From positions 825,851-889,850 of the forward strand of contig JAJVDF010000375.1 in assembly GCA_022410635.1 (NCBI GenBank): 64,000 nucleotides of DNA. Reading direction: 5' to 3'. The DNA is from Tretioscincus oriximinensis. Lineage: Eukaryota > Chordata > Lepidosauria > Squamata > Gymnophthalmidae. The translations under genes and the position numbers were made by a program. Positions 12,055-23,990 of this stretch are shown in pieces. The notes under the pieces were generated by a model, which was given only the letters and a program-made list of their open reading frames with translations, searched no databases and was not told the DNA's origin. The stretch's first letter is position 1. The number at the start of each line of letters is the position of its first letter.

Positions 12055-13340
12055 ACTGCTAGTTCATTCTATATAGCTAATGTAGGCTATTGCAGGCCTC
12101 ACTTGGCTCATCCATCTGGGGCCTGCCACAGTCTACACCAAGCGTCCAAAACAGGCAAAGGTTTTGCCTCGTCCTTCTGCTTGAGATGCCCATGGGCCAC
12201 TGCAGGATTAGATATGCTGCAGCTACATCCAGAAAGGCTCCGTTTTGGTCCCTACGATAATAAAAGATAATTAAACAGCAGAGGCCATGGAGGAACCCCA
12301 GCGCTTTAAAATCCTGTAAAAGCTTTTATTTNNAAAAAAAATGACATAAGATTTCATGACAACAGGAAACAACCATTACAAAACAAAACAGCCAGGCGAA
12401 GCTCAAATGCACATTGAAATGTCCCTTCTCCCGGTTTGAAATCAGGCAGCCCTGCCTGGTGCAAAGGGGGTCATTCCCCCATATGAATCCCTTTTTTATT
12501 GGCTCCAGTGCCGCCCAGATCTTAAGGGCCACTCCAGGATCAGGATAGAGCAGCCCCTCAAAGAGCTGTGGCATGAGAGGGGTCTAGGTAGAGTCGAGCA
12601 TCTTTTCTCTGGTTGTACAACACCAGGATTGTACAACTCTTCCCCTCTTATGAGTACAATGCCACATCTTGAAGCCATCAGTGCCTGGAGTTCTTGGGTC
12701 CTGTTACCCACAGGCAGCTGGAACCAATTTCACTGCCGGGAGGAGGAGCAGTCAAGGAAAACCAGAAATGTATACAGGAAAGCAGAAAGCCAAAGGCGGA
12801 TGCCAAGGGAAGGAGGTGGATGCCGGAGGAAAGAGACATGCGATTGGCATTTATGGGTAATCTCATGCAGGGTGCCATAAGGATACACAACCATCTTTGC
12901 CCTCTATGGCCACTCCCGAAGAGAAGCCATTCAGTGTGAAAAGGGGAAGCCAGAGCGGGAGGCTTTGGGTAACTGAAAAAGCTATTTCGGGTCTCCTGAG
13001 GACATTAGGCCCAGGAGCTCAATAGTCACACACAAGAGTCTCCACAATGGCTAGCAGACCACCCAATTCCCTGCTTTATACCCATCTCTTTGCTGGGATC
13101 TTTGTGTTTGGCACAAGATTATATGGCGGCCTGGGGAAGGTCTTCCAGAGTTAAGGCACAAGAAGGAAGGTTATATCTTCCCGCCCAACAGCCATTCTTG
13201 CCGAGCAATATTCGTCCTTCCTTGAAATATAGGATCTCCAAGAGATCTGCCCAACTGAAGAACAAACACATCCAAGCTTAACTCAAGTTACAAGGACATT
13301 TGGGCCAGATAGCCTGAGCAAGCAACAGCACAACTTTGCT
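12055..13340. other. Spacer, partly repeat-derived
   Basis: 12070-12215 holds an inverted pair of fold-back cores followed by a CR1 tail. 12330-13330 has no recognised repeat, RNA gene or conserved exon. Confidence 0.35.
12325..12330 (-). terminator. Distal candidate poly(A) signal AATAAA
   Basis: AATAAA on the minus strand about 3.5 kb past the ECE1 stop. The sequence between 12.33 and 13.08 kb is not an obvious repeat and could be a distal 3' UTR segment, but nothing in it proves transcription. Confidence 0.2.
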
Positions 13341-13349
13341 GGGTCTTTG

Positions 13350-13650
13350 GAAGGAGATGGGTAGCTAACAGCCTGGATTGCTTTAAGAGAGGATTAGACA
13401 AGTTCATGGATACCAAGGGTACAAATAGCTACTAGGATGGATGTCTTGATCTTGCCTCCGAGATGGAGNAACAGGCAGGATTTCTGAAATACCATTTGCA
13501 GGGCGGCGGGAACAGTTGAAGATTTTGCCTTCTTCTGTTCCAGACTGCCCAGGTGCAACTGGTGGGCCTCTGTGTGGGACAGGAGGCTGGACTAGATGAG
13601 CTCTGGACCGATTCAGCAGGGCTCCTCTTTAATGCTCTTTGTAGGAAAAG
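13350..13650 (+). mobile_element. CR1/L3 3' end
   Basis: 'tagctaacagcctggattgctttaagagagg' through 'gactagatgagctctggaccgat', a truncated, diverged copy. Confidence 0.7.
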
Positions 13651-13994
13651 AAAGGGGGTTCAATCGGCATGTGGGAGACAAAAGCCCTGCTCTCCTCAAT
13701 CCAAGATGGAAAGATTCAGCTATGGCTATATAATAGATCTGTTCTCCCAGCCCAGCTGAACCACCCAGATCCCTTTGTCCTTCCTGCACAAAGCAACAGA
13801 AGGATTACCCCCCCCCCCCGCGCTGTGTGGCGATATATCACTTTGGGAGGTACCCTCAGTCTCTTCCTGCAGGGGATGCAGAACAACCCATCGTCTGGCA
13901 TCCGTTCCCGATTCTGTCTTCTGAGAACTGCTGGTTGCATCAACAGGAAAGCCACCTTCCCTGTTCCTACCCCGCAAGACAAGAGCAACAAGGT

Positions 13995-14268
13995 CACCTT
14001 TCAAAGGGACTCAAAGAGGCTTACGGGGATATATTTTGCCCGAAGGCTGACATTCTATCTTCCCCACCAGGCTGTGNTGGTTCCCGTGTATCTACTCGCA
14101 GTCAGTTGCAATTTCTTGCAGTTCCTGCTTTCGAATAGCTGGGTTGGCTGGAGCTACAGGCTAGTGGAAGGTGCTCAGCCCTCCCCACATCCCACACNGG
14201 GCTTCGAAACCCCATCTCCCAGGTGAGAGACGGATTCCTTAGCGACTGAGCTATCCGTGCCTGCTAGG
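13995..14268 (-). mobile_element. tRNA-derived SINE (group B)
   Basis: Reversed copy: 'ctttcaaagggactcaaag' 3' part, 'aatagctgggttggctgg' middle, and tRNA-like head 'gagacggattccttagcgactgagctatccgtgcctgc' at the right. The head read on the minus strand contains an A box (TAGCTCAGTCG) and a B box-like GTTTCGAAGCC. Confidence 0.85.
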
Positions 14269-14544
14269 TTCACCAAGCCCTCTAATGTCCATCCAGTCAA
14301 GCTGGGCTGATAAGGCAATAGGTGAGTTTGAACCCTGCAGGTAAGAAATGACGGTGAGGGAAGAACAGATCACATTGCAGGGCTGCTTTAAAACCTTTCC
14401 CTTCTCTTACAGGCCTCAAGGCTACTGAAGAAAACACTGAGCTGAGCAACACCTATCTGCTCGAATGCCCAGACCCCGAATGTCTCAGGATAGCCTGAAC
14501 TGAGACACAGCAGAGCCTGAAGCCGTGTCACTTGTCCCCACTGA

Positions 14545-14666
14545 GCTTTATTCTGGGTTAAATCTCGGTACAGAGCTTGGTCATCCACATGCCAGTGTAG
14601 GCTGTGGCAGGCCCCACAGGAATGTAGATGGCACACTCCTATTCTGAGATATAGCCAAGAAGAAGG
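14545..14666. mobile_element. Fold-back family copy, near complete
   Basis: Arms 'gctttattctgggttaaatctc' and 'gagatatagccaagaagaagg' are imperfect inverted repeats around the core 'ccagtgtaggctgtggcagg'. Possible 4-bp flanks CTGA on both sides. Confidence 0.55.
14547..14552 (-). terminator. ECE1: Candidate ECE1 poly(A) signal AATAAA
   Basis: First canonical hexamer after the ECE1 stop (about 1.28 kb downstream), with G/T-rich bases 10-30 nt beyond it on the minus strand. It lies in the terminal arm of a fold-back repeat. Confidence 0.3.
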
Positions 14667-15827
14667 CTGAATGGGGACGGGGCCTTATTTGGAATCTTCA
14701 GGGTAGGGAAAGTCAACGTCTCAAGTGGGAGGCCCGAAAACCACGGCGCAGCAGTCAACTCTGCAAAATGCAAGCTCTGAAAGTGCAAACCAGCAACGCG
14801 ACCGATCCCCAGGCGATGAATCCGGTTGTGTCAGCGTTCTGTTTCATCGGACCAGAAACATACTGAAGAGCAAAGCCCTCCTACTGTGCCCCAACCAGAT
14901 CAACAGAAAGAAACAGCCAAGACACGAAGAGAATCGAAGAAGAAACAGAGTGCCGTCACCAGATCGATAACCCAGTGGTTCTGCTGCCAGGGCTATACGA
15001 AGGCAGGTGACCCTGTCGGTTCAACCCGGAAGGAGAAACTGGTAAACTGTGGTTTGCAGTGGCGCGAAGTTCCGCCAGGTCAGCTGTGCCATGCGATATG
15101 ATACCACGGCCGACAGGGAAATATTATACATACACGTGTTTTCTACTTCTAGGATTTCCACCGAATGATTTTTACCTTTAGTTTCACCATAAGAGTGTAA
15201 TAAATATACCATTCAATTTATATTCATATATATATATAAAAAATTCAATCTATTTTCCCTGAAATTTCCAGTGTTCCACATTTTCTTTTTCCTTTTTAAA
15301 AATTCTCCCTAAAAATACCTTAGCGGGTTTTATCATGCTGGCGTGCGCCTACGTAGACGCTTGTGTATCTGTGTGCACACAGGGGTATGGCTGGTGTCCG
15401 TTTTATATGAGGCAGGACCCCTTCTCTCTTGCCCTTTGGGGAGTCTGTCCTTTGGGGAAAATGGCCACCAGGACTCTGCAGAGCACAGCCCTGTCCCCCT
15501 ACGTAAAGAGAAGAGCGCAAACGGCGGTCAGTGCATTTCGAAGGAAGACGTGTCTTTGGACACTCAGGACGTCAGATGCAAAGGGAAGCCCCCCACCCAC
15601 TCCCACCCGTACTTTGGCAGCTTAGGAGAAAACNCAAGGGTTTTTCACAGTGGATCAAGGCAGCCGGAGTTCGGTCCCAGCTCAAAACATTGCTCAGAGA
15701 CAAAGGCTTCTGGTGAGTTCCAAGGTTGGCTGCTATGCTGGAGACAAAGAAGACCCCAGCAGGCCTCTTCTGGTCTTCATTAACCTTTGGTTTCCCTGTT
15801 CCCTTTTGATCCTCCGGTCAGAAGAAT

Positions 15828-16004
15828 TCACCAGACTTCACACTTCCGCACCGGGTTCATCGGGGAGCCAGGGCGACACTGAAAGTGTTCGGAAAACTCT
15901 CGGGAGTTGGAGATCGTTCCAATGACCCGAAAGCGGGACGGGCTGTGGGTATCCGTGATCAACCCCTCGTGGGAACTCTCTGGGGTGCGGACCGAACACC
16001 AGAC
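15828..16004 (-). CDS. ECE1: ECE1 coding exon 17 (C-terminus and stop)
   Basis: Residues 707-764 and stop TGA at 15828-15830. It starts [18 protein letters not shown], continues with [19 protein letters not shown], and ends [15 protein letters not shown]. The terminal C-x-V-W is diagnostic for the family, its cysteine forming a conserved disulfide. Acceptor TTTTCAG/GTC. The exon continues into the 3' UTR. Confidence 0.97.
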   Translation of the reverse strand, partial: VWCSVRTPESSHEGLITDTHSPSRFRVIGTISNSREFSEHFQCRPGSPMNPVRKCEVW

Positions 16005-16125
16005 CTGAAAACAGAAACACGAGGTATTAGGGAATTCATCTTAAATGCACGTGGGTTGGCATACAAGGACATTTGGGTTTAAGTGCAAACCCATGAGCCA
16101 AATACACCAGGAGGCCTAGTGGACT

Positions 16126-16375
16126 CACGGCACCATGGTACAGCGGTGAACAGCCCTGGCGTTTCAGGGAAGATACCGAGTTCAAAGCCCTGTGTCGGCC
16201 ATGGAGAAGAGTAAGAACATAAGAACATAAGACAGGTCTCAGCTCTTGCCAATCCAGCCATTTGAAAGCAAGAGATTGAGATTAGATAAATGGGAACCAT
16301 GTTACTGTGCTCTTTATGTTGGCCGCCCTGAGACTTCCGGGGTATAGGTGCAAATGGATAAATGATAAAGGCAAG
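16126..16375 (+). mobile_element. SINE group C remnant
   Basis: 'ggtacagcggtgaacagccctggcgttt' head, 'tgtcggccatggagaagagtaag' middle and 'ggataaatgataaa' end. It lies in the last ECE1 intron. Confidence 0.55.
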
Positions 16376-17155
16376 GAATTGAAAGCAGGTGAAGTGTTTG
16401 ATGTCGAGTTCTGCTTAAGAAGTCATTGGTGGGCACCTGTGTGAGGCAGAAATTTGAACCACATGGCTTGTGGCCTGACCCAGCAGTACTCCACTCCTGT
16501 TCTTCTCTACGACCCAAAAATAACATAGCCGAAAAGTATTAGAGGGATCTCACAAAGGAATTACCTGCGAATAGAAAGGGCCCGTTCGTCAGGAAGATGC
16601 CGCTTCCCGCTGGCAATCGCACCTTAAGAGTTCATTAGCCCGTGAACACGCTCAAGTTTCATTATGCATTGGCGAAAAATAAAGAATGCCTAGTACCATA
16701 AAATCGTATGGTAATCATGCGAAAATCTTGTATATTTTGCCGGACTGAGCGTGCATCCTTGTGCGGAAATGTCCACCGGGGCTGAATGTGACATCATTGG
16801 GATATCATTTCCAACCCCTGCTTCTGGAAAGGGCGCCCCAGGGGGCAGAAGTGCCATCACAAATGATGTCGCTTCTGTACACACCCCGGAAGTGACATCA
16901 CAACCACCACCCCTTGTACATTCTGCGTGCGAGGAAATTGCTCAAGGCCAGAGATTTTCAGGCTGTGAAATTTCCTGCCCAGTAACTGCCAGCACTGCAG
17001 AGAGAATATTTCTTGGTGACACCAAGCTCCCTGCCTCATGGGGCTGGTATAACTAGACATTTGAATGGATGAACCTAACCAAGGATGAGGAGAAAGTGTT
17101 ATGTACAGCTGGGTGGATTCCCGGGTTAGCAAAAGGCTCCACCAACCAGACTCAC

Positions 17156-17251
17156 CTGAGCAAACCCCACGAAGAACAGCTGGTAATTGGTGAGGCTCAG
17201 AGCTGGCAAGGTCCCTTCATTCCCATTTTTCCTCACCCAGTTCTGATAGGC
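17156..17251 (-). CDS. ECE1: ECE1 coding exon 16
   Basis: A 96-bp exon, residues 675-706: [20 protein letters not shown] then [12 protein letters not shown]. The QLFF.GFAQ motif precedes the C-terminal WC block in all M13 enzymes. Acceptor CTTTCAG/GCC, donor CAG/GTGAGT; both phase 0. Confidence 0.96.
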
Positions 17252-17471
17252 CTGAAAGAAGAGGAACATGGAAGGATCAAGATGTCTTCAATCCCAAGGG
17301 AAGACACGTCTTGCTAGCTGACAATCCCTCAGACATAGTTTTCCTCAGATATGTTGGCTCCTTACTGTCTCTGGTCAGCCAACACAGATGGACCATTGTG
17401 CCTCCAGGATGGCTACCACCAGTACATATCACTGTGCCTCATGTTGATGGACTTTGACCCCAGGACCTTAC

Positions 17472-17662
17472 CCGGTAGGCGGCTTTCAACCCTCCATTGT
17501 CAGCGATGTTTTCTCCCAGCGTATGCCTGCCATTGATGGCTTCCCCATTGACCTTGTAGTTGCTATATTGTTCTACCATGCACTCGGTCTGCTCTTTGAA
17601 GGCCTCCACAGACGAGTTCTTCCACCAGGGCCGGAGGTTGCCATCTTTGTCATATTCCCGGC
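17472..17662 (-). CDS. ECE1: ECE1 coding exon 15 (third zinc ligand)
   Basis: Residues 611-674: [40 protein letters not shown], and [20 protein letters not shown]. Glu661 in ENIAD is the third zinc ligand and Asp665 orients the catalytic histidine. This exon separates ECE1 from ECE2: residues such as [20 protein letters not shown] follow ECE1. Acceptor TTCACAG/GC, donor CCGG/GTAAGG. Confidence 0.97.
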
Positions 17663-17821
17663 CTGTGAAGCAAATAAATACATCAGGAGGAAGGTTGACC
17701 TTTTCTTCCACTGTTTACATTTTATACCAAACTGCAACAGAGAACCTCCTTCCAACCACACCTGTTACTTTGAACAAGATCACCCCATTCAGCAGGGGTC
17801 CTCTTAGGTTCAGTCTACAAA

Positions 17822-18010
17822 GCCAGTGTAGACTATGGCAGGCCCCATCAGAATGTGGGTGGGCAGGCCCCCTATTCCAGGAGTTGAGAAACAGTGAAGA
17901 TTTTGCTTCCTTCCTCTCCTTGAAATGCCCAGGGATAATGGTGGGCCACTGGGTGAGATGGAAGGCTGGATTAGATGTGTTTCTGTGGCCCCATTCGGCA
18001 GGACTCATCT
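17822..18010 (+). mobile_element. Fold-back/CR1 chimera
   Basis: 'gtagactatggcaggcccc' at 17828, then 'cctattccaggagttgagaa' at 17873-17892, joined to a CR1 3' tail. The junction is the same as at 8179-8200. It lies in the ECE1 intron between the HELTH exon and the third-ligand exon; a GGAA run follows at 18014-18040. Confidence 0.65.
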
Positions 18011-18249
18011 TTGGAAGGAAGGAAGGAAAGAAGGAAAGAAAAAGGTTTTGCCTTCTCCTCCTTGAGATGCCCAGAAGCAACTGGTAGGCTGCTGGGTGAG
18101 ACAGAACGCTGGACCAGATGGGCTTCTGTGGGCTACTGTGTGAGATCGGATTCTGGACCAGATGGATGGTGTAAATCTTATGTAAATCTGCATGAACAGC
18201 ACACAAAGGTACCCTTAACCTATAAAAATAGTTTGTCAACTGTTAGCTA

Positions 18250-18570
<321 letters not shown>

Positions 18571-19136
18571 TTAGAAATCCATTGCCTGTTGGAATACTTG
18601 TGCTTTCCTAACTACAATCCCCAGAATTCCCTGCGACCCTGCCTACTCTTCCCAGGCAGTCCCTGTTCTCCCGAGAGACGTTAATTAGTCTTTGGGCTTG
18701 ACAAGTGTTTTTTTAACGCCCCCTGAAGACTGTTTTNGGGGTCTGGCATTTATCCGGAATGCCGGCTAGCCTTCGATATTTTGGATAATTGCACCATCGT
18801 TTTTTCGTGCCTACGGGTGTATATTGCTTTCTTGGAAGTCTTGCAAACGTTCTAAAGTTTTGGTGTTTGCAAAATACATTGTGATACATTTAGTTTACTG
18901 AAAGGTTTCTGTCTTTGTGGAACACACGATTTTCAAAATTGGTTCCAGAAGTTTTTTATGGTATTACAAGCCTGTATATTTTCCTGATCTTGTCCAGGCA
19001 TTGTATTGATTTTTTTTTAATGGATTGTATTTGTCATTGCACTCCTGTGCTGAAGGATCATAGAATGGATAGAAAGTAGGAGATGCTACCACCAACCCCA
19101 CCCCCCAGCACCATGGAGAAGCAGAGGTCTACGTAC

Positions 19137-19247
19137 TTGAGAGAATTTTGGGTGTAGAACGGCGCCTGCAGGATCCCTGCTGGGAAGACGATCTCATTCT
19201 TGGTGGGGGAGTAATAGGCGTTCACTGTGGGAGGGGTCATGCTCCAT
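19137..19247 (-). CDS. ECE1: ECE1 coding exon 13 (NAYY substrate-binding motif)
   Basis: Residues 551-587 plus two bases: W at 552, then [20 protein letters not shown] and [19 protein letters not shown] (560-563) is the conserved motif whose Asn binds the substrate backbone in M13 enzymes, and [10 protein letters not shown] is the edge strand of the active site. Acceptor TTTGTAG/A, donor CAA/GTACGT. Confidence 0.95.
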
Positions 19248-19324
19248 CTACAAAGAGAAAATGGAGTTAAGAGTACAGAAGGCCCCAGCCTCAGATGACC
19301 CAAAGCCTAGAAACACCTTTCATA

Positions 19325-19680
19325 ACTGCAAAGCCCTAAATGCCTTGGGTCTCAAAGCCTTCTCCACCTTACATTAAGATCTCAAGAAGGCCTTCTGGGA
19401 GTTCCTCCCCTTGCAGAGATGCTGGGGGTAAGGATCTGTCAGGATCTCCTCGTTGTGGTGGCCCCCACACTCTGGAACAGCCTCCCCTAGAGTTTTTGAN
19501 GCCTGGTAAAAACGAGGCGCAGAAAACGAGGGCGGGCAGATGGGTATGGACCTTTTTAAAATGTTTTATTAATATGTGTTTTTTTAAAAAATGATTATTT
19601 CTTGATCTTCTATTACCTGGGACCAATGGTGAATGGTAGGATATAAACGAATGTAAATAAATAAAATAAGTAAAAGAGGA
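19325..19680 (+). mobile_element. L2-like LINE 3' fragment
   Basis: 'aaagccctaaatgccttggg', 'ctggaacagcctcccctagag' and an (AAAT)-like tail with GAG repeats: the decayed YKALN.LG.../LWNSLP region of an L2-type element, inside an ECE1 intron. Confidence 0.6.
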
Positions 19681-19744
19681 GGAGGAGGAGAAAAATCTGA
19701 TTTTCACATCCTGCTTTCCTCATGCTGAAGGAAATCAAAGCTTC

Positions 19745-19925
19745 TTTCCTTCACAACAGACCCCTTGTGAAGTAGGTGGGGCTGAGAGAGCTCTGAAGAA
19801 CTGTCACTAGCCCAAGGCCTCCCAGCTGGCGTTTGTGAAGGAGGGCGGAATCGAATCGGGAGATTTCCAGACAAGAGTCTGACACTTTCACCGCGACACT
19901 AGACGGGCTTCTCAGTGGGAGGTGG
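19745..19925 (-). mobile_element. SINE group A, reversed
   Basis: 'tgaagtaggtggggctgagagag' and 'ggcctcccagctggcgtttgt', with B box on the minus strand (GATTCGATTCC-like) near 19850. Confidence 0.75.
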
Positions 19926-20073
19926 GCTTGACGATGGAGCCCTAGCCAGAGAGAGATCTTCTCCATCACTTCGCGGAGGCACTTTGAGCGCCCACCCTGA
20001 CTTTGAGAAAGCAAGGCCAGAAGCACTTTGCCATGATATACACTCTGGCCCCTCTGATGTCAGTGTGACTTAC

Positions 20074-20177
20074 TGGTCCCGGTTGGGCGGCTTCCGGAGT
20101 TGGATGGCTGCCACCCGGGCAGAGAAGTTGAAAAACTGCATGACATTCTCATAGTAGAGGTCAGGGATGGCATCGTA
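20074..20177 (-). CDS. ECE1: ECE1 coding exon 12
   Basis: Residues 517-550 plus two bases: [20 protein letters not shown] and QLRKPPNRD. The LRK.P.R..W context leads into the substrate-binding segment in the next exon. Acceptor TTGACAG/TAC, donor GACCA/GTAAGT. Confidence 0.94.
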
Positions 20178-20469
20178 CTGTCAACAGAAAGCACCACATC
20201 AGAACTGTAGAGGCAGGAGCAAAGGGAGGAGAAAATAACCCCCCCAAAGCCAATTCCCCCATCTCACAAATTCTGCCAAGACATTGTTGGCTCTGCTGCT
20301 CTTTATGGCCAACGTGGGTCTGGATCTGGGTTGTATAATGGGAGTTGGAGCTCAGGGAGTTCAGATTTCTGGTTTTCTGTTAAAACTCCCAAGATGGACC
20401 AATCACATCAGTCTCTCTCTACCTCACAGGATTTTTATGAGAAAACCATGAAGAACAAAATAAAGTTGT

Positions 20470-21250
20470 AGATCACAGAATCTTAGAGTTGGAAGGAGCC
20501 TCCAGGGTCCTGGGGTCCAACCTCCTGCTTAATTCAGGGGCCACTAAACCATCCCAGGCCGATGGCTCTGCATGGAGACTTCCAGCNAAGGCGAACTCAC
20601 CACCTCCTGTGGTAACACCTTCCACTGTTTTATCACTCTGATTGTTAGAAAGCTTTTTCTGATATCTAATCTAAATCTCCTTCCTTGCAGTTTCATCCCA
20701 TTGCTTCTAGTCCTTCCATGTGCCAACGGGAACAAGGTTGATCCCTCTGCTCTTTGAAAAACCCTTCAGGTATTTTCTAGGCAGCTATCAGGTCTCTCCT
20801 CAGTCTTCTCTTTTGCAAACATCCCCAGATCCTTTAACCGCTCCTCATAGCACATGGTTTCCAGACCACACACCATCCTTGTAACTCTCTTTTGAAGTAG
20901 CTCCAATTTATCAATATTTCTTTTAAACTGGATGCCCGGAACTGAACACAGTATTCCAAGTGTGGTCTGACCAAAGTACTATGGAGAGAAATAATTATTT
21001 CACATGACGGAGATTCTATGCCTCCTCTTAATATACCCCAGGATTGTGTTTGCCTTTTCTGCAGCTGCTTCACCCTGTTGACTCAGGTTCAGCCTGTGAT
21101 CTTCCAATACACCCAGGTCCTTTTCCCAAGTGCTGCTGTTCAGAGAGATTCCTCCCATTCTATACGTGCTGTTTTCATTTTTCTTGCCCACGTGTAGGAG
21201 CTTGCATTTCTCCCTGTTAAATACCATTCGGTTAGTTTCAGCCCATTGTC
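20470..21250 (-). mobile_element. CR1 (second subfamily), reversed, about 780 bp
   Basis: 3' end at 'cacagaatcttagagttggaagg' (20475), running through decayed ORF2 C-terminus ([20 protein letters not shown]) to about 21250. At 20950-20965 it carries the uninterrupted 'attccaagtgtggtctgacc' stretch that is the empty site for the element at 52056-52203. Confidence 0.85.
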
Positions 21251-21451
21251 TAGTGTTTTTTTTTTAATCCTCCCTCTCTCTCCTTTATTATTAGCAACCC
21301 CTCCTAGCTTTGTGTCATCGGCAAATGTGATCAGTTTCCCTTCAATCTCCTCATCTATGTCATTTATAGAAATATTAAACGGTGCTGGGCCTTGGGATCT
21401 AAGTGCCACAGACAAAGGTGTGCGGCCCAGCAACGATGATCCACAACTCAC

Positions 21452-21628
21452 ATCTTTGAAGACTTTGTCCAACTCCACAGGGTCCATAATAAACTTAGGG
21501 TAGCCGATCATGTCATAGATGGCCTCGGCCTTCTCTTTAGCCGACCTCCGAGTCTCCTCGTCCATCCAGCGNACGCTCGCTAGGTTCTCCTCGAAGGCCA
21601 ACTTGATCTCTTTGATCATCTCCTCAGC
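21452..21628 (-). CDS. ECE1: ECE1 coding exon 11
   Basis: Residues 458-516: [55 protein letters not shown]. The WMDE.T...A..KA..I...IGYP motif is a hallmark of M13 peptidases. Acceptor TGCCAG/GCT, donor GAT/GTGAGT. An N at 21572 affects one codon. A CR1 element in the adjoining intron begins only about 200 bp downstream of the donor. Confidence 0.95.
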
Positions 21629-22284
21629 CTGGCAGGGAAATGGAAACCAATGATCAGAAGCTCGAGGATCTCCTTCTGATCACAATATTTCTTAGGTTTG
21701 GCCCAAACTGGGAGGATCGTGTGTGTGTGTCTTTCCAGTGCTGGGAATCGCACGGGAGTCTCGTAAGGGGACCTGGGTGGGACCCAAGTACCCAGGAATT
21801 AACTCTCTCTCTGCTGGGTGCTTTGAAGTATGTGGGATCCTATCATGAACTGGCCTCCAAAGAACAGAAATAAAGGCAGGTTTTCAGAAAACCAAGAATT
21901 TACTAAAACAAAACTCAGGAGGCAAAACAGCAACAGTGGCTTCAAAGCAGAATTACAACCTCCTCTGCTGAGTTTTTTTATTGTATAATATAACCTCCCC
22001 CCGCCAAAGCAGTCACCCTCTGCAGCTGAGGTACCTCAGTCCTGCTCCTGCAAGGACCTGTCACCCAGTCCAGCTTATCCCACAACAGCCAGACTATTGC
22101 TGTGTCTCCTCTTCTACAGACTGGCCCACAGCCTCCTCCGCCGTTGTTCCTGAGGCTTTGGGGATGAAAGAGGCAGACCCACCCACTCCCCAGACCCACT
22201 TCCACAAGCTTGGGAAGCTTCATAGTTGTGGTCTGGCTGGAGAATCTCTGGACTGGGGCCTGGCTGTGAATTCCAGCCATCCTC

Positions 22285-22590
22285 ATGTAACAACCTAAGA
22301 GCAGCCTTGCTGAATGGGGCCGCAGCCTTCTGTTTCAAGCAGAGGCCCACCCATTGCACCTGGGCAGTCTGAAGCAGAAGCAGGCAAAATCTACACCTGT
22401 CCTTGACTCCCTGCAAATGGTACTTCAGATTCTGCTTGTTGCTCCATCCCAGAGGCAGGATCAAGAGATCCATCCTAGGAGCTGTTTATACTCTCGGTTT
22501 CCATGAACTTGTCTAATCCTGTCTTAAAGCTATCCAGGATTTATCCAGCTACCATCATCTCTCCTGGAAGTAAATTCTATCATCTTCCTT
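22285..22590 (-). mobile_element. CR1/L3 3' end, reversed
   Basis: 'ctgctgaatggggcc'-type to 'tctcctggaagtaaattctatc'; in the intron between ECE1 coding exons 10 and 11. Confidence 0.75.
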
Positions 22591-22857
22591 GGCACTGGTC
22601 CTGCAGGGACTACAGCGTCTACCTCCACAGGCCTCAGCTCTTGATCCTCTGCGGAGTCTTCTTGCTCCCCTGTGGAGTCTCCTGGTGACAGATGGGACAT
22701 GGCAAGCAGGCTGCCTTGAAAGCATGTTTCTACCATGTCTGTGCAGGTAAATCAGAAGTTGGACCCAATTCAGTGGTCCAAGGATATAAGCTCAGAGATA
22801 TATTTGTTCTAGAAGCAAGAGAGGGAAGAGCAACCAAAGGAAGGAGGAGGAACCTAC

Positions 22858-22968
22858 TGTCGTCTTGCTGTCCTCAGCAAAAGAGGATTTCACAAACATT
22901 GCGCCCAAAGCAAAGCCAAGGTTGTTGTCCGTGTCGCTGACGCAGTATTTCCATCGTGGCAAACAGGT
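22858..22968 (-). CDS. ECE1: ECE1 coding exon 10 (dimer cysteine)
   Basis: Residues 421-457: [37 protein letters not shown]. By alignment with human ECE-1b, Cys422 corresponds to Cys428, the residue reported to link the two subunits of the disulfide dimer; it is kept here. Acceptor CTTGCAG/ACC, donor ACA/GTAGGT. Both boundaries phase 0. Confidence 0.95.
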
Positions 22969-23539
22969 CTGCAAGGGGACAGATAGCAAAGTTTGAATGG
23001 AGAGAAATGGAAAGGGGCCTGGCTTACCAGAGTGAAGGACTCAAATGAAAGTGACATTTCTCGTAAGGAGGAAGCGCCGGATACAATCTGTTGCCAACTG
23101 GAAACTTTTTCACAAGAAAGAGAAGGTGGATTTTTAATCTCAGGGCTTTGAAGACTAAATAACAGACTGTCGATGTGGAGGAGGAACTTGGAAGGGTTTA
23201 TGGGGATATAAACTACGTTATTGGAGCAGAAGGTGGAAAATAAACATTTTTTAAAAATTGTTTTTCAACTTTTTGCCACACACACAGAACTTCTTATGAC
23301 CGTAAATGAAGGCCATGTGGAAGTTAAACACCATCTTTGCATAACTCGGTTTCATCCAGGGACAAGTGTGACAGGAGCTTCCTGTTGCTAGGAAAGTATA
23401 TTGTAAAAAAACCCCAAAATGTTAAATCCTTTTTTCTGAATGGAAAAGGGAAGTCGTGGAAAAGCATGCAAATTATCTGTACGTATAATATAACGCATCC
23501 AACATTTTGAGGTGTAACAACAAATAACAGGGCTTAGAA

Positions 23540-23990
23540 CTTCGGTAGCCACCAGAGATCACACGGAAGGAAGGAGACGAAGAAGGAAAGGAAGAATAAA
23601 GGAATGAATGGATGAAAGAAGGGATGGAAGGTAGGTAAGGAGGGAAAAGGAAATGGAAAGAAAGAAGTGGCAAATGAAAGGGGGATGGGGAGAAGAAGAA
23701 AAACCTGGTTTTATGCCCCGTTTTTCTCACCTGAAGGGACTCAAAGCGGCTTACAAGCTATTTTTCGCCTGAAGGTATACATTCTATCTTCCCCATCACA
23801 TTGTGATGGTACCCTATTGCTAACTTTTGAATAGATAAGCTGGCAGAAGCTATGGCCAGTAGAGGGCGCTCGCCCTTCTCCAGGGCAGACACATGGGCCT
23901 TGAATGAACGACCTCACTGTTGGAAGGCCTGTTTGTAACCTCTGTGCCTCCCATGCAAGGGAGGAACGGAGTGGGTGGAGCCTTGGGGCT
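23540..23990 (-). mobile_element. Purine-rich repeat and SINE group B, reversed
   Basis: 23560-23710 is GGAA/GAA-rich. 23712-23990 is a diverged group-B SINE ('cccgtttttctcacctgaagggactcaaagcgg', head at right). Confidence 0.65.

Larger units (their letters stand above)
14530..15827 (-). other. ECE1: Probable ECE1 3' UTR
   Basis: Sequence downstream of the stop codon on the minus strand. No other gene is visible. The first canonical AATAAA on the minus strand after the stop is at 14547-14552, followed by a G/T-containing stretch, so this is a reasonable minimal 3' UTR end. A second AATAAA is at 12325-12330, next to an A-run on the plus strand, which would give a UTR of about 3.5 kb holding several repeats. 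Which is used cannot be told from sequence. Confidence 0.4.

Noticed and set aside
13995..14268. tRNA gene suggested by A and B boxes
   Set aside because: The boxes belong to SINE heads; no intact cloverleaf or isolated tRNA could be drawn.
16785..16900. Two TGACATCA (CRE/ATF-like) sites in the last ECE1 intron
   Set aside because: Only two short motifs about 100 bp apart; could be chance or part of a repeat.
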